Origin: Rhodospirillaceae bacterium LM-1
GTDB taxonomy: Bacteria > Pseudomonadota > Alphaproteobacteria > Rhodospirillales > WMHbin7
NCBI GenBank assembly: GCA_902725215.1
Contig: CACUVI010000012.1
Coordinates: forward strand, 318,501 to 382,500
DNA: 64,000 bases
Direction: 5' to 3'
A program made the position numbers and the translations under genes. Below the pieces are notes generated by a model. That model was not told where the DNA came from, made no database searches, and saw nothing but the letters and a program-made list of their open reading frames with translations. This document shows, one piece after another, positions 49,061 through 58,723 of this stretch (position 1 is the stretch's first letter; each line of letters starts with the position of its first letter).

Positions 49061-49070
49061 GGAAATCCGT

Positions 49071-49655
49071 TTATTTGGCAGAGGGAATGAGGGGGGTGGA
49101 AGGGCCGTTGACGATCAGGCTGAGGGTTTCCTGGCTGTTCCAGGCCTGCGGTCCCAGAAGGATCGCCGTAGCCTTGCCGGATGGATCGATCAGCACGCTG
49201 GTTGGCAGCATACTGATGCCAAGCGCCGTCGCCAATTCCCGATTGGGATCGGAGTAGCCTTTCAAATGGCTCCATTTCTGGCGGGCCAGCAGGGCCTTGG
49301 TGCCAGCCGCGCCGTGGGAATCGACGGCGATCGGCACGACCTCGAAATATTTGCCGCCATTCTCGGCCATGGCGTTCAATTCGGGCATGGTCTTCAGGCA
49401 AGGCACGCAAGCCTGCGACCAGAAAAAGGCCAGGACCCGCTTGCCCTTGAAGCGGGAAAAGCTGACCGGCGCCCCAGACGGGTCGAGAAAAGAGGTTTTA
49501 GGCATCGGTTTAGGGGGATCAACCGCAAGCAGGCTTTCGAGCGCCGCCGGAATGGTGTAGGTGTTGGGGCCGAAGGCGCGAGGCAGGGGCATGGCGGCCC
49601 AGGCCTCGCTTGTTCCCAGAACCAGCAGCGCAACAAGACCGATCATGAACCGCAT
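49071..49655 (-). CDS. TlpA-like periplasmic thioredoxin 2
   Basis: A 194-residue paralogue of the next gene. A cleavable signal [20 protein letters not shown] precedes a thioredoxin fold with active site CVPC in [19 protein letters not shown]; the Trp normally before the first Cys is replaced by Ala, so redox potential may differ. [16 protein letters not shown] is the cis-Pro loop. The start at 49655 has AAGGAG eight bases upstream. It is divergent from argH with only 15 bp between start codons. Confidence 0.87.
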   Translation of the reverse strand: MRFMIGLVALLVLGTSEAWAAMPLPRAFGPNTYTIPAALESLLAVDPPKPMPKTSFLDPSGAPVSFSRFKGKRVLAFFWSQACVPCLKTMPELNAMAENGGKYFEVVPIAVDSHGAAGTKALLARQKWSHLKGYSDPNRELATALGISMLPTSVLIDPSGKATAILLGPQAWNSQETLSLIVNGPSTPLIPSAK

Positions 49656-49670
49656 TTTGGAATTCTCCTT

Positions 49671-51056
49671 ATGACCAGCAAGGCCAGCACCATCTGGGGC
49701 GGACGCTTCGAAGGCGGACCCTCGGCCGTGATGGAGAAAATCAACGTCTCCATCGGTTTCGACCAACGACTTTACGCCCAGGACATCGCCCAGTCCAAGG
49801 CCCATTGCGCCATGCTGGCCCGACAGGGGATCATTGCCGCTAGCGATGCCCAGGCCATTTTGGGCGGACTTGACGCCATCTTGAAAGAGATCGAGAGCGG
49901 ACGCTTCGAATTCAAGAACGCTTATGAAGACATCCACATGAATGTCGAAACCCGTTTGAGCGAGCTGATCGGCGACGCCGCCGGGCGACTGCACACCGCC
50001 AGATCGCGCAACGATCAGGTGGCGACCGATTTCAAGCTGTGGGTCAGGGACGCTATCGACCGCTTGCTGGGCCAGATCGAAGCCTTCCGCTCGGTGCTGC
50101 TGACCCGCGCCTTGGAACATGCCGAAACGGTAATGCCGGGTTTCACCCATCTGCAAACCGCCCAGCCCGTCACCTTCGGCCATCATCTGATGGCCTATGT
50201 CGAGATGTTGGCGCGCGATGCCGGCCGCTTTCAAGACGCCAGGAAGCGCTTGAACGAATGCCCGCTGGGTTCGGCGGCGCTGGCCGGAACCTCGTTTGCG
50301 CTGGATCGTCATTTCGTGGCCCAACAGCTGGGTTTCGACCGTCCGACCGCCAATTCGCTGGATGCGGTGTCGGACCGCGATTTTGCCATCGAATTCCTGG
50401 CCGCCGGCGCCATTCTGGCCGTGCATATGTCGCGCCTAGCCGAGGAACTGGTGCTGTGGACGACGCCGCAATTCGGCTTCGTGCGCCTGTCCGACGCCTT
50501 CTCGACCGGCAGTTCCATCATGCCGCAAAAGCGCAACCCCGACGCTGCCGAGCTTTCGCGCGCCAAGGCGGGCCGCGTGATCGGCGATCTGAATGCGTTG
50601 CTGATCGTCATGAAGGGTTTGCCGCTGGCCTATTCCAAGGACATGCAAGACGACAAGGAGCCGGTCTTCGAGGCAGCCGATACGCTGGAGCTGGTGCTGG
50701 CCGCCATGGCGGGCATGATGTCCGATCTGACCGTGAACAAGGAACGCATGAAGGCGGCGGCGGGAAGTGGATTTTCGACCGCCACCGATTTGGCCGACTG
50801 GCTGGTGCAAAAGCTGAACATGCCTTTCCGCCAGGCCCATCACGTCACCGGGCGCATCGTGAAGTTGGCCGAGGAGAAAAGCTGCGGGCTTGAGGAATTG
50901 CCGCTTGCCGATCTTCAGGCCGTCGAGCCGGGGATCACAGGCGATGTGTTCGGCGTGCTGACGGTGGAGAAATCGGTCAATAGTCGGACCAGTTTCGGCG
51001 GCACCGCGCCCGCCAATGTCAGGCAAGCGGTTGAAACCGCCAGGAGGGCGAAATGA
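49671..51056 (+). CDS. argH: Argininosuccinate lyase
   Basis: A 461-residue fumarase-superfamily enzyme. [19 protein letters not shown] starts the protein, [17 protein letters not shown] is the HxARSRND motif (key TARSRNDQV), [14 protein letters not shown] supplies the catalytic His, and [14 protein letters not shown] the signature loop with the catalytic Ser near residue 281. It makes arginine and fumarate from argininosuccinate. The ATG at 49671 is only 15 bp from the divergent TlpA-like start. The stop overlaps the lptM-like start (ATGA), giving an argH-lptM-lysA operon. Confidence 0.96.
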   Translation: MTSKASTIWGGRFEGGPSAVMEKINVSIGFDQRLYAQDIAQSKAHCAMLARQGIIAASDAQAILGGLDAILKEIESGRFEFKNAYEDIHMNVETRLSELIGDAAGRLHTARSRNDQVATDFKLWVRDAIDRLLGQIEAFRSVLLTRALEHAETVMPGFTHLQTAQPVTFGHHLMAYVEMLARDAGRFQDARKRLNECPLGSAALAGTSFALDRHFVAQQLGFDRPTANSLDAVSDRDFAIEFLAAGAILAVHMSRLAEELVLWTTPQFGFVRLSDAFSTGSSIMPQKRNPDAAELSRAKAGRVIGDLNALLIVMKGLPLAYSKDMQDDKEPVFEAADTLELVLAAMAGMMSDLTVNKERMKAAAGSGFSTATDLADWLVQKLNMPFRQAHHVTGRIVKLAEEKSCGLEELPLADLQAVEPGITGDVFGVLTVEKSVNSRTSFGGTAPANVRQAVETARRAK

Positions 51057-51184
51057 AACTGATCCGTCTGCTTCTGGCCCTGGCCGTGCTGGCCCTGCCG
51101 CTGTCCGTTTCGGCCTGCGGCAAGAAGGTGAAGCCGGAATTTCCGGAAGGCACGACCTTTCCCAACACCTATCCCAGGCGCTGA
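51053..51184 (+). CDS. lptM: Small lipoprotein LptM-like (YifL)
   Basis: A 43-residue lipoprotein. Signal [19 protein letters not shown] is followed by the lipobox VSAC and then [12 protein letters not shown], the CGxKG-like head seen in LptM/YifL proteins upstream of lysA or dapF. LptM assists LptD folding at the outer membrane. It overlaps argH by 4 bp (ATGA) and ends 2 bp before lysA, the typical genomic position. Length and position make the call reasonable despite the small size. Confidence 0.85.
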   Translation: MKLIRLLLALAVLALPLSVSACGKKVKPEFPEGTTFPNTYPRR

Positions 51185-51186
51185 AC

Positions 51187-52458
51187 ATGAATCATTTTGA
51201 TTACAGGAATGGCGTTCTGCATGCCGAGGACGTGCCACTGACCTTGATCGCCGAACAGGTGGGAACGCCGGTCTATGTCTATTCGCAGGCCACGTTGGAG
51301 CGCCATTTCCAGGTGCTTAACGAAGCGCTGGCGGGTACGGACCATCTGATCTGTTTTGCCATGAAGGCCAATCCCAGCCTGGGCGTGGTGGCGACGCTGG
51401 CGGCAATGGGGGCGGGCGCCGACGTGGTCAGCGAAGGCGAGGCCAGGATCGCCATGGCGGCGGGCATTCCAGCCGAGAGGATCGTTTTTTCGGGTGTGGG
51501 CAAGACCGAGGAAGAACTGGTCTTCGCCCTGGAATCCGGCATCGGTCAGTTGAACCTTGAATCCTATGAAGAACTGCTGGAACTGTCGCACCTAGCCCAA
51601 CGCATGGGAAAGACGGCGCGCATTGCGTTGCGCGTCAACCCGGATATCGACGCCGGAACGCATGCCAAGATCACGACGGGCCTTAAGGAAAACAAGTTCG
51701 GCATCGATTGGACGCAGGCCCATACCGTGTACAAGCAGGCCATGCGGCTGGATGGCATCGAGGTGGTGGGCGTGGCCGTGCATATCGGCTCGCAGTTGAC
51801 CGATTTGCAGCCGTTCCAGGATGCTTTTCTGCGCCTGCGAGACCTGACCTTGATGTTGCAAGCCGATGGAATTCCCATCCAAAGGATCGATCTGGGCGGC
51901 GGGCTTGGCGTGCCCTACGAGCCGGGCGTCAACGAAACGCCGCCGCTGCCCAGCGAATACGCCAAGGTGGTGAAATCCTGCGTTGGCGATCTGGGATGCA
52001 AGCTGGTCTTCGAACCGGGGCGTCTGTTGGTCGGCAATGCGGGCATTCTGCTCACAAAAATCGTGCGCCTCAAGGAAGGGGCAGTAAAAAGTTTCGTCGT
52101 TGTCGATGCGGGCATGAATGATCTGATGCGTCCCGCCCTTTACGACGCCTATCACGACATTGTGCCGGTCAAGGAACCCAAGCCAGGGGCGGCCAAGCGC
52201 GCCGTCGATGTGGTGGGGCCGATTTGCGAAAGCTCGGACGTGTTCGCCGCCGGGCGGTTGTTGCCCATGCTGTACAAGGGTGAATTGCTGGCCTTCGGCA
52301 CGGCGGGCGCTTACGGCGCCAGCATGGCCAGCGAATATAACGGCAGGCCCTTGATTCCCGAAGTGATGGTGAAGGGCGACCGCTTCGCCGTCACGCGCGC
52401 GCGCCCAACCTACGACGCCATGATCGCAGCGCAAAAACTGCCGGATTGGATGGGGTAG
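51187..52458 (+). CDS. lysA: Diaminopimelate decarboxylase
   Basis: A 423-residue fold-type III PLP enzyme. The PLP lysine is K60 in FAMKANPSLG, HIGSQ follows near residue 195, GGGLGVPY binds phosphate, and CESSDVFA carries the catalytic Cys of the partner subunit. LysA converts meso-DAP to L-lysine. The ATG at 51187 is 2 bp after the lptM-like gene, so it ends the argH-lptM-lysA operon. Its product pathway agrees with the meso-DAP cell wall implied by murE. It converges with thiD with no bases between stop codons. Confidence 0.96.
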   Translation: MNHFDYRNGVLHAEDVPLTLIAEQVGTPVYVYSQATLERHFQVLNEALAGTDHLICFAMKANPSLGVVATLAAMGAGADVVSEGEARIAMAAGIPAERIVFSGVGKTEEELVFALESGIGQLNLESYEELLELSHLAQRMGKTARIALRVNPDIDAGTHAKITTGLKENKFGIDWTQAHTVYKQAMRLDGIEVVGVAVHIGSQLTDLQPFQDAFLRLRDLTLMLQADGIPIQRIDLGGGLGVPYEPGVNETPPLPSEYAKVVKSCVGDLGCKLVFEPGRLLVGNAGILLTKIVRLKEGAVKSFVVVDAGMNDLMRPALYDAYHDIVPVKEPKPGAAKRAVDVVGPICESSDVFAAGRLLPMLYKGELLAFGTAGAYGASMASEYNGRPLIPEVMVKGDRFAVTRARPTYDAMIAAQKLPDWMG

Positions 52459-53271
52459 TTACCCCTCCATCCCCGTGAATTCCCCCACCGTATGGGCGTG
52501 GTTCAGGGGGCCGTGGCCGTGGCCGAAGCCGGGGGCCGTGGCGATGGCCTGCCAGACATAGGCCCTGGCGCGGGCCACCGCCTGGGCCAAGGGCAGTCCC
52601 TGGGCGATCCCGCAGGCGATGCTGGAGGCCAGCGTGCAGCCGGTGCCGTGGGTGTTGCCGCTTTCGATGCGCGGCGAGGCGAAGCGTTGCGTCTTGCCGC
52701 CCGCATACAGCAGATCGACCACGGTTTCTCCCAAGACATGCCCGCCCTTCAGCAGGACCGCCTTGGCGCCCATCTGGGCCAGTCGTTCGGCCACGGGGCC
52801 GAAATCGGCGGGGCTTTCGATTTTCATGCCGGTCAGCACTTCCGCCTCGGGCGCGTTGGGGGTGATCAAGGTGGCCAGCGGCAGCAATTCCTCGATCAAG
52901 GACGTGGTCGCTCCCTTGGCCAACAATGATGCGCCGCCCTTGGCCACCATCACCGGATCGACGACCAGCGGCACATGCGATGCGTGATGGCGGATGGTGG
53001 AGGCCACGGTCTCGATGACGTCTGATTGGCTAAGCATGCCGGTCTTCAGGCAATCGGCGCCGATGTCGGACAGCACGGCTTCCATCTGAGCCTGGATGAT
53101 CTTGGTTGGAATGGCGAAAACATCGGTTACGCCCAACGTGTTCTGCACCGTGATGGCGGTGATTGCCGTGGCGGCATAGCCATTCAGCGCCGTCACCGCC
53201 TTGATGTCGGCCTGGATGCCCGCCCCGCCGCCCGAATCGGAGCCGGCGATGATCAAGACTCTCCCCTTCAT
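52459..53271 (-). CDS. thiD: Hydroxymethylpyrimidine/phosphomethylpyrimidine kinase
   Basis: A 270-residue ribokinase-fold enzyme. [20 protein letters not shown] is the ThiD N-terminal motif, [12 protein letters not shown] the middle motif, [16 protein letters not shown] the anion hole with catalytic Asp/Cys region (key [12 protein letters not shown]). ThiD phosphorylates HMP and HMP-P for thiamin synthesis. Its ATG overlaps the stop of glmM (ATGA), so both are read from one transcript starting at glmM. No other thiamin gene lies nearby. Confidence 0.95.
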   Translation of the reverse strand: MKGRVLIIAGSDSGGGAGIQADIKAVTALNGYAATAITAITVQNTLGVTDVFAIPTKIIQAQMEAVLSDIGADCLKTGMLSQSDVIETVASTIRHHASHVPLVVDPVMVAKGGASLLAKGATTSLIEELLPLATLITPNAPEAEVLTGMKIESPADFGPVAERLAQMGAKAVLLKGGHVLGETVVDLLYAGGKTQRFASPRIESGNTHGTGCTLASSIACGIAQGLPLAQAVARARAYVWQAIATAPGFGHGHGPLNHAHTVGEFTGMEG

Positions 53272-54632
53272 CCTACTTGTCCCACGCTGCGCACGGTTCT
53301 GGCGATATCATCGACGACGCTTTGGACCAGCATTTCGTCCTCGCCCTCAGCCATCACGCGGATCAAGGGTTCGGTGCCCGATTTGCGGATCAGAACGCGC
53401 CCGATGCCGTCAAGCTGCCCTTCGCCCGCATCGATGGCCGCCTTCACGCGGTCGTCTTCCATGACCATTTTGGCGTCGTGCGGCGAATTCAGCCGCACAT
53501 TGACCAGCAATTGCGGGAAGGGCTTGAACAAGGTCAGAACTTCGCTGGCCGGTTTCTTTATCTCGATCAGGGCGGACAAGACCTGAAGGGCGGCCAGCAG
53601 CCCGTCGCCGGTGGTGGCGACATCGCCCAGAATGATATGCCCCGATTGCTCGCCGCCCAGGTTGAACCCATCGGCGCGCATGCGGTCCATGACATAGCGG
53701 TCGCCGACCGGGGTGCGCAGAAGCCCGATCCCCAGGCCGCGCAGGAATTTCTCAAGCCCCATGTTCGACATGACGGTGGCGACCACGGCGCCGCCCTTCA
53801 ACTTGCCTTGAATAGCTAGATTCTGCGCGATCAAGGCCATCACTTGGTCGCCATCGATCACTGTGCCATGTTCATCGCACATCACCACCCGGTCGGCGTC
53901 GCCATCGAGCGCGATGCCCAGATCGGCGCCGTGCGTCACCACGGCCGTGCGCAGCGCATCCAGATGCAGCGAGCCGCAATTCTTGTTGATGTTGAGACCG
54001 TCGGGTTCGACGCCGATCTTCACCACCTCGGCCCCCAATTCCCACAGCACGGTGGGGGCGACGCGGTACGCTGCGCCATTGGCGCAATCCAGCGCGATCT
54101 TCAGGCCATCCAGCCGCAAGTGTTTGGGAAATGTGCCTTTCACATATTCGATATAGCGGCCCAGCGCGTCATCCAGCCTGCGGGCGCGGCCCAATTTATC
54201 GGGGCCGACGCGCCCCTCTGTCAGGCCGCTTTCCATGCGCCGCTCGATATCCAACTCCGTCTCGTCGGACAGTTTGAATCCGTCGGGGCCGAACAGCTTG
54301 ATGCCATTGTCCTGATAGGGATTGTGCGAGGCGGAAATCATGACGCCCAGATCGGCGCGCAGCGAGCGTGTCAGCATGGCGACGGCGGGCGTGGGCAAGG
54401 GTCCCAGCAACACCACATCCATGCCCACCGAGATGAATCCCGCCGTCAGAGCCGGTTCCAGAAGATAACCCGACAGGCGGGTGTCCTTGCCGATGACCAC
54501 CGTATGGCGGTGATCGCCGCGAATGAACAATGCGCCAGCGCTCATGCCCAGTTTCAGGGCCATTTCTGCGGTCATAGGTTCGGTGTTGGCGGTGCCGCGG
54601 ATGCCGTCGGTACCGAAAAGTTTGCGCGTCAT
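53268..54632 (-). CDS. glmM: Phosphoglucosamine mutase
   Basis: A 454-residue phosphohexomutase. [13 protein letters not shown] starts the fold, [13 protein letters not shown] carries the phosphoserine near residue 100, DGDADRVV is the metal loop and [10 protein letters not shown] the sugar-binding loop; [12 protein letters not shown] the phosphate loop. GlmM makes glucosamine-1-phosphate, upstream of UDP-GlcNAc and of the mur genes nearby. The start at 54632 ([10 protein letters not shown]) is chosen over longer frames because the extra residues do not resemble GlmM. Confidence 0.96.
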   Translation of the reverse strand: MTRKLFGTDGIRGTANTEPMTAEMALKLGMSAGALFIRGDHRHTVVIGKDTRLSGYLLEPALTAGFISVGMDVVLLGPLPTPAVAMLTRSLRADLGVMISASHNPYQDNGIKLFGPDGFKLSDETELDIERRMESGLTEGRVGPDKLGRARRLDDALGRYIEYVKGTFPKHLRLDGLKIALDCANGAAYRVAPTVLWELGAEVVKIGVEPDGLNINKNCGSLHLDALRTAVVTHGADLGIALDGDADRVVMCDEHGTVIDGDQVMALIAQNLAIQGKLKGGAVVATVMSNMGLEKFLRGLGIGLLRTPVGDRYVMDRMRADGFNLGGEQSGHIILGDVATTGDGLLAALQVLSALIEIKKPASEVLTLFKPFPQLLVNVRLNSPHDAKMVMEDDRVKAAIDAGEGQLDGIGRVLIRKSGTEPLIRVMAEGEDEMLVQSVVDDIARTVRSVGQVG

Positions 54633-54852
54633 GTCGGGTCGGAACCTTTCTGAATTCTTGTCTTGCCAGTGTAACCGCCCTTCCCGGTAGATGCCACTTT
54701 GAAGCCGACAGGAACAAACCAAGCACAAAATAATCGATGCGGCTTGAGTTTGGCTGATCTTTCCAAGTTCGGCTTGGAAAGGCGATTTCGCCTGTCCAAT
54801 TGCTTTGAGTTTTATCTAAATCCGTTGATTTCCCATGTTTTTACTTAGAATA

Positions 54853-54896
54853 TCCATTGACTCCCAGACAGTACCATGTTATCCCATACAAGCCCA
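54853..54896. promoter_or_regulatory. MraZ operator: five CCCA-type boxes at exact 10-bp spacing
   Basis: Tetramers TCCA 54853, CCCA 54863, ACCA 54873, CCCA 54883 and CCCA 54893 start at exact 10-bp intervals; on the minus strand they read TGGG/TGGT/TGGA. MraZ of E. coli binds direct TGGGN repeats separated by 5 bp, i.e. a 10-bp period, upstream of its own operon. The array ends 133 bp before mraZ, inside the 397-bp gap 54633-55029, which otherwise contains no gene. Confidence 0.7.
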
Positions 54897-55029
54897 TACC
54901 GCGCCCGTATTAGGTCCGGCTTGGGTGGGGTTGCCGCCCACTAGGCCCCGCTGAATCGGCATAAGGCTTATCCGATCAGAGGGTTAAGGGCGGCTTGGTC
55001 AACGGCCACAAGGGCAGGGGACGCCTGAG

Positions 55030-55485
55030 ATGCAGCTGTTCATGGGCAGCTTTCTCAATCGGTTGGACAAGAAGGGGCGCGTCAGCATCCCGGCTTCCTT
55101 CCGCGCTGCCTTGTCCGGATCCGCTTTCGCGGGCGTGGTGGCCTTTCCGTCATTTTCCAAGCAGGCCATCGAAGCGGGCGGCATCGAGCGCATGGCCAAA
55201 CTGTCCGAGGGGGCCGACGAATTGCCCGCTTTCTCGTCCGAGCAGGACGATCTGGCCGCCCTAATTTTCGCCAGCGCCCATCAATTGTCCTTCGACGGCG
55301 ACGGGCGCGTCGTGTTGCCCGAGGAACTGATCGTTCATGCGGGCATTTCCGATCAGGTCCAGATGGTGGGGCTGGGCAAAACCTTCGAACTTTGGCAGCC
55401 CGACGCCTTCAAGGCTTTCAAAGCCGAAGCCATGGAGCGCGCTAGGCTGAAGCGTCCCACTCTGAAGCTGGGGGGCGGGGCATGA
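55030..55485 (+). CDS. mraZ: Transcriptional regulator MraZ
   Basis: A 151-residue AbrB-fold protein with two MraZ repeats, each with the DxxxR motif: [10 protein letters not shown] near residue 12 and [12 protein letters not shown] near residue 90. MraZ forms ring-shaped oligomers and represses the division and cell-wall operon it opens. An array of CCCA boxes lies upstream. The stop overlaps rsmH by 4 bp (ATGA). The first Met (MQLFMGSF) fits homologues. Confidence 0.95.
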   Translation: MQLFMGSFLNRLDKKGRVSIPASFRAALSGSAFAGVVAFPSFSKQAIEAGGIERMAKLSEGADELPAFSSEQDDLAALIFASAHQLSFDGDGRVVLPEELIVHAGISDQVQMVGLGKTFELWQPDAFKAFKAEAMERARLKRPTLKLGGGA

Positions 55486-56414
55486 CGCATCTTTCCGTCA
55501 TGGCGTCCGAGGTCGTTTCCGCGCTGAAGCCGCAGGCGGGCGAAGTGTTCGTTGACGGAACTTTCGGTCGGGGCGGCTATACCAGGGCTTTGCTTGACAG
55601 CGTGGCTTGCACCGTTTGGGCGATCGACCGCGATCCCGAGGCCGTGCGGGCGGCCCGCGACATGGCTGGAAATTACAATGGGCGCCTGCAGGTGATCGAC
55701 GGCTGCTTTGGGCGGATGGATCATTTGTTGGCCGAGCGCGGCGTCAACGCCGTCGATGGGGTGACGCTGGACATCGGCGTTTCGTCGCCGCAGTTCGACA
55801 ATCCCGAGCGCGGCTTTTCCTTCCGTTTCGATGGCCCCCTGGACATGCGCATGAGCGCCAGCGGGACGACGGCCGCCGATCTGGTCAATGAAATGGAAGA
55901 AGAGGATCTGGCCAATCTGATCTATCGCCTGGGCGAGGAGCGTCATTCCAGGCGCATCGCCAAGGCCATCGTGAAGGCGAGGCCGATCACCCGCACCGGG
56001 CAGTTGGCCGATGTGATCCGCTCGGTCATGCGCAAAAGCCACGACGGAATCGACCCGGCGACGCGCACCTTCCAGGCGCTGCGCATCGCGGTCAACGATG
56101 AATTGGGCGAGCTTGAGAGAGGCCTTCGCGCCGCCGAACGCATTTTGAAACCGGGCGGACGCTTAGCCGTGGTGGCTTTCCATTCGCTGGAAGACCGTAT
56201 CGTCAAGGAATTCGTCAAAGAGCGTTCGCAAAAAGGGCAGGGCGGCTCGCGTCATCTGCCCGAAACCAAGCAAAGCCATGAACCCAGCTTTGTGGACGTC
56301 GGACGGCGCATGCCTTCGCAAGCCGAAGTGCAGGCCAATCCGCGCGCCCGCTCGGCCCGTTTGCGCTTTGCCACACGCAGCCAGGCGATGTCCTGGGAAA
56401 GCGAGGCGTCATGA
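55482..56414 (+). CDS. rsmH: 16S rRNA m4C1402 methyltransferase RsmH
   Basis: A 310-residue SAM-dependent methyltransferase (formerly MraW). [16 protein letters not shown] is the SAM site, [33 protein letters not shown] the conserved RsmH block (key [10 protein letters not shown] and GPLDMRM), and [13 protein letters not shown] the C-terminal motif. It N4-methylates C1402 of 16S rRNA. It overlaps mraZ and ftsL by 4 bp each, so the division operon is compact. Confidence 0.97.
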   Translation: MTHLSVMASEVVSALKPQAGEVFVDGTFGRGGYTRALLDSVACTVWAIDRDPEAVRAARDMAGNYNGRLQVIDGCFGRMDHLLAERGVNAVDGVTLDIGVSSPQFDNPERGFSFRFDGPLDMRMSASGTTAADLVNEMEEEDLANLIYRLGEERHSRRIAKAIVKARPITRTGQLADVIRSVMRKSHDGIDPATRTFQALRIAVNDELGELERGLRAAERILKPGGRLAVVAFHSLEDRIVKEFVKERSQKGQGGSRHLPETKQSHEPSFVDVGRRMPSQAEVQANPRARSARLRFATRSQAMSWESEAS

Positions 56415-56941
56415 TCCGTCTTGTCACCGTGTTTTGGATGGTCCTGGGCTTAAGCGGCGGCGTTGGCATCTATCTGCTTAAGCATGAAGTGCAGGCCATG
56501 GAAGCCAGCTTGGCCGAAACGCGCAGGCAGACCTTCGCCGATCAGCAGGCCATTCACGTCTTGAAGGCGGAATGGACGTATCTGAACGAACCGGCGCGTC
56601 TGAAGGCCCTGGCCGAACGTCATTTGAATATGGAGCCGATGTCGGCCACCCAGGTGGCGATGATCGCCGATCTGCCTAGGCGCGAAAATATCGGCCCGCA
56701 TTTGCCGCTGCCTTCAAGCGATCCCTTGCCGTCTGCGAAATCCGCGCCAAGGCCTTCGGCGCCCGTTTTGGATAAACCCAGGATGCTGCCCGCCGCGGCG
56801 CAACCGCCAAAGCCGGTCTTGCAAGCGCCTAGCGCAGGCGCGGTCAAGACGCTTCAGAAACAGGCAACGCCTCCACCTGCGCAAGCGCCAGCTTTGGCTG
56901 GCGTCTTGCAAAGGCCGCCGGAACTGGCGGAAGCGAGGTAG
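56411..56941 (+). CDS. ftsL: Cell division protein FtsL
   Basis: A 176-residue bitopic protein. One membrane helix (about residues 4-22) precedes a coiled coil ([38 protein letters not shown], key [12 protein letters not shown]), the pattern of alphaproteobacterial FtsL. The C-terminal ~75 residues are Pro/Ala-rich and unstructured, an extension longer than in enterobacterial FtsL (121 aa). FtsL joins FtsB and FtsQ to activate FtsWI. It overlaps rsmH by 4 bp and ends 2 bp before ftsI. Confidence 0.85.
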   Translation: MIRLVTVFWMVLGLSGGVGIYLLKHEVQAMEASLAETRRQTFADQQAIHVLKAEWTYLNEPARLKALAERHLNMEPMSATQVAMIADLPRRENIGPHLPLPSSDPLPSAKSAPRPSAPVLDKPRMLPAAAQPPKPVLQAPSAGAVKTLQKQATPPPAQAPALAGVLQRPPELAEAR

Positions 56942-56943
56942 CC

Positions 56944-58722
56944 ATGAACATCTTGAAATGGATGTCGATACGAGAACGGGCCGCCGGAAAAACCGGTCGG
57001 CCCTTGCCCGTATCCAGGGACAGGGCTTGCGAGGGGCCGGTCCATCTGGAAGGCGAGAGCAAAACCGCCATCGAGACCGGGCGCACCCGCCTGCTGCTGG
57101 GGGGATTGATTTTCGTCTTCGCCTTTTCGGTCATTGGCGTGCGGCTGGTTGATGTGACGGTGATCGATCCCGAGAATCGCGTCCGTCCGACCGTTTCCCA
57201 GGGTCCCGCGGAATTGCGCATGGAGCGCGCCGACATTGTGGATCGCAACGGGCAGATCCTCGCCACCAGCCTGCCCACGGTTTCGCTGTTCGCTCATCCC
57301 AAGGACATTCGCGACGCCAAGGCGGCGGCGCTTGGCATTCATCGCGTGCTGCCGGAATTGTCCGAGGCGGACCTGCTCGCCAAGCTGACGTCCGACAAAA
57401 CCTTCGTCTACCTCAAGCGCAACCTGACGCCCAAGCAGCATTACGAAATCAACCGCTTGGGTCAGCCGGGGCTGGATTTCGAATCCTCCGAGCGGCGCGT
57501 TTATCCGCAAGGCCCGCTGGCGGCGCATGTCGTGGGCCTAGCCGATCTCGACAACAAGGGCATCGCGGGCGTCGAGAAGACATTCGATGGCGAGTTGCGC
57601 CAAGCCGGAGAGCCTTTGCGCCTGTCGATCGATTTACGCGTGCAGGAAAGTCTGCGCAGCGAGTTGCAGACCGCCATCGCCAAATCGAGCGCCATCGGCG
57701 CCACCGGCATGGTGATGGATGTTCAGACCGGCGAGTTGCTGGCCATGGTCTCGTTGCCGGATTTCGACCCCAATCTGCCCGCCACCCAGTTGCCCGAGGC
57801 GATGTTCAATCGCGCCACGTTGGGCACCTATGAAATGGGCAGCACCTTCAAGCTGTTCACGGCCGCCGCTTCGCTGGATGCCGGCGTGGCGAACATGGGC
57901 AGCACTTTCGACGCCAGGGCGCCGATCAAGATCTCGCGTTTCGAGATCAAGGACTATCACCCGATGAACAAGTTCCTGTCCATCGAGGAGATCATCATCC
58001 ATTCGTCGAACATCGGCGCGGCGCGCATGGCGCTTGACCTGGGCACGGCGGGCCAAAAGGCCTTTCTGTCGCGCATCGGCATGCTGAAGCCCGCCAGCAG
58101 CCTTGAACTTCCTGAAGTTGGTTCCCCGCAGGTGCCGCAAACTTGGCGCGAGATCAACACTATGACTATTTCCTACGGCCATGGCCTGTCGGTGACGCCG
58201 GTGCATCTGGCGATGGGCGTCGCCACGCTGGTCAATGGCGGCATGCATGTGCCGCCAACGCTGATCCGGCGCGAGCCGGGCGAACAGATCGATGCCTCGC
58301 GGGTCATCTCGGCCAAGACGTCTGAATCCATGCGCAAGCTGATGCGCGCCGTGGTGGAAGCAGGCACGGGATCGAAGGCGGGCACCAATGGGTATGAAGT
58401 GGGCGGCAAGACGGGAACCGCCGAGAAACTATCGGTCCATGGCGGATACGCCAAGAAGGCCTTGCTGTCGTCTTTTATCGGAGCCTTTCCCATTAACAAT
58501 CCGCGCTATGTCGTGTTGGCCATGATCGACGAACCCAAGGGCACCAAGGAGACCTTTGGCTTCGCAACCGGCGGCTGGGTGGCGGCGCCCGTGGTCAGCC
58601 GCGTGGTGGCCAGAATCGGTCCGCTGCTGGGCGTTGCGCCCAGCTTCGAGCCGGTGGGCGGCGAGCAGCCGGGCAGGCAGGCTTCATGGGGCACGGGAGT
58701 GCGCAAGGTTGCATCTAACTGA
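56944..58722 (+). CDS. ftsI: Peptidoglycan transpeptidase FtsI (PBP3)
   Basis: A 592-residue class B penicillin-binding protein. A membrane helix (LLLGGLIFVFAFSVIGVRLV, about residues 50-70) follows an N-terminal cytosolic part. The transpeptidase motifs are S300-T-F-K303 (SxxK), S354-S-N356 (SxN) and K489-T-G491 (KTG). FtsI crosslinks septal peptidoglycan. Preceded by ftsL with 2 bp between. The Arg-rich N-terminus (SIRERAAGKTGRPLP) may interact with the divisome. Confidence 0.96.
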   Translation: MNILKWMSIRERAAGKTGRPLPVSRDRACEGPVHLEGESKTAIETGRTRLLLGGLIFVFAFSVIGVRLVDVTVIDPENRVRPTVSQGPAELRMERADIVDRNGQILATSLPTVSLFAHPKDIRDAKAAALGIHRVLPELSEADLLAKLTSDKTFVYLKRNLTPKQHYEINRLGQPGLDFESSERRVYPQGPLAAHVVGLADLDNKGIAGVEKTFDGELRQAGEPLRLSIDLRVQESLRSELQTAIAKSSAIGATGMVMDVQTGELLAMVSLPDFDPNLPATQLPEAMFNRATLGTYEMGSTFKLFTAAASLDAGVANMGSTFDARAPIKISRFEIKDYHPMNKFLSIEEIIIHSSNIGAARMALDLGTAGQKAFLSRIGMLKPASSLELPEVGSPQVPQTWREINTMTISYGHGLSVTPVHLAMGVATLVNGGMHVPPTLIRREPGEQIDASRVISAKTSESMRKLMRAVVEAGTGSKAGTNGYEVGGKTGTAEKLSVHGGYAKKALLSSFIGAFPINNPRYVVLAMIDEPKGTKETFGFATGGWVAAPVVSRVVARIGPLLGVAPSFEPVGGEQPGRQASWGTGVRKVASN

Positions 58723-58723
58723 G

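Noticed and set aside
49059-49670. Upstream extension of argH through the thioredoxin 2 region
   Set aside because: The extra residues are antisense to the TlpA-like gene; argH homologues start at the ATG at 49671.
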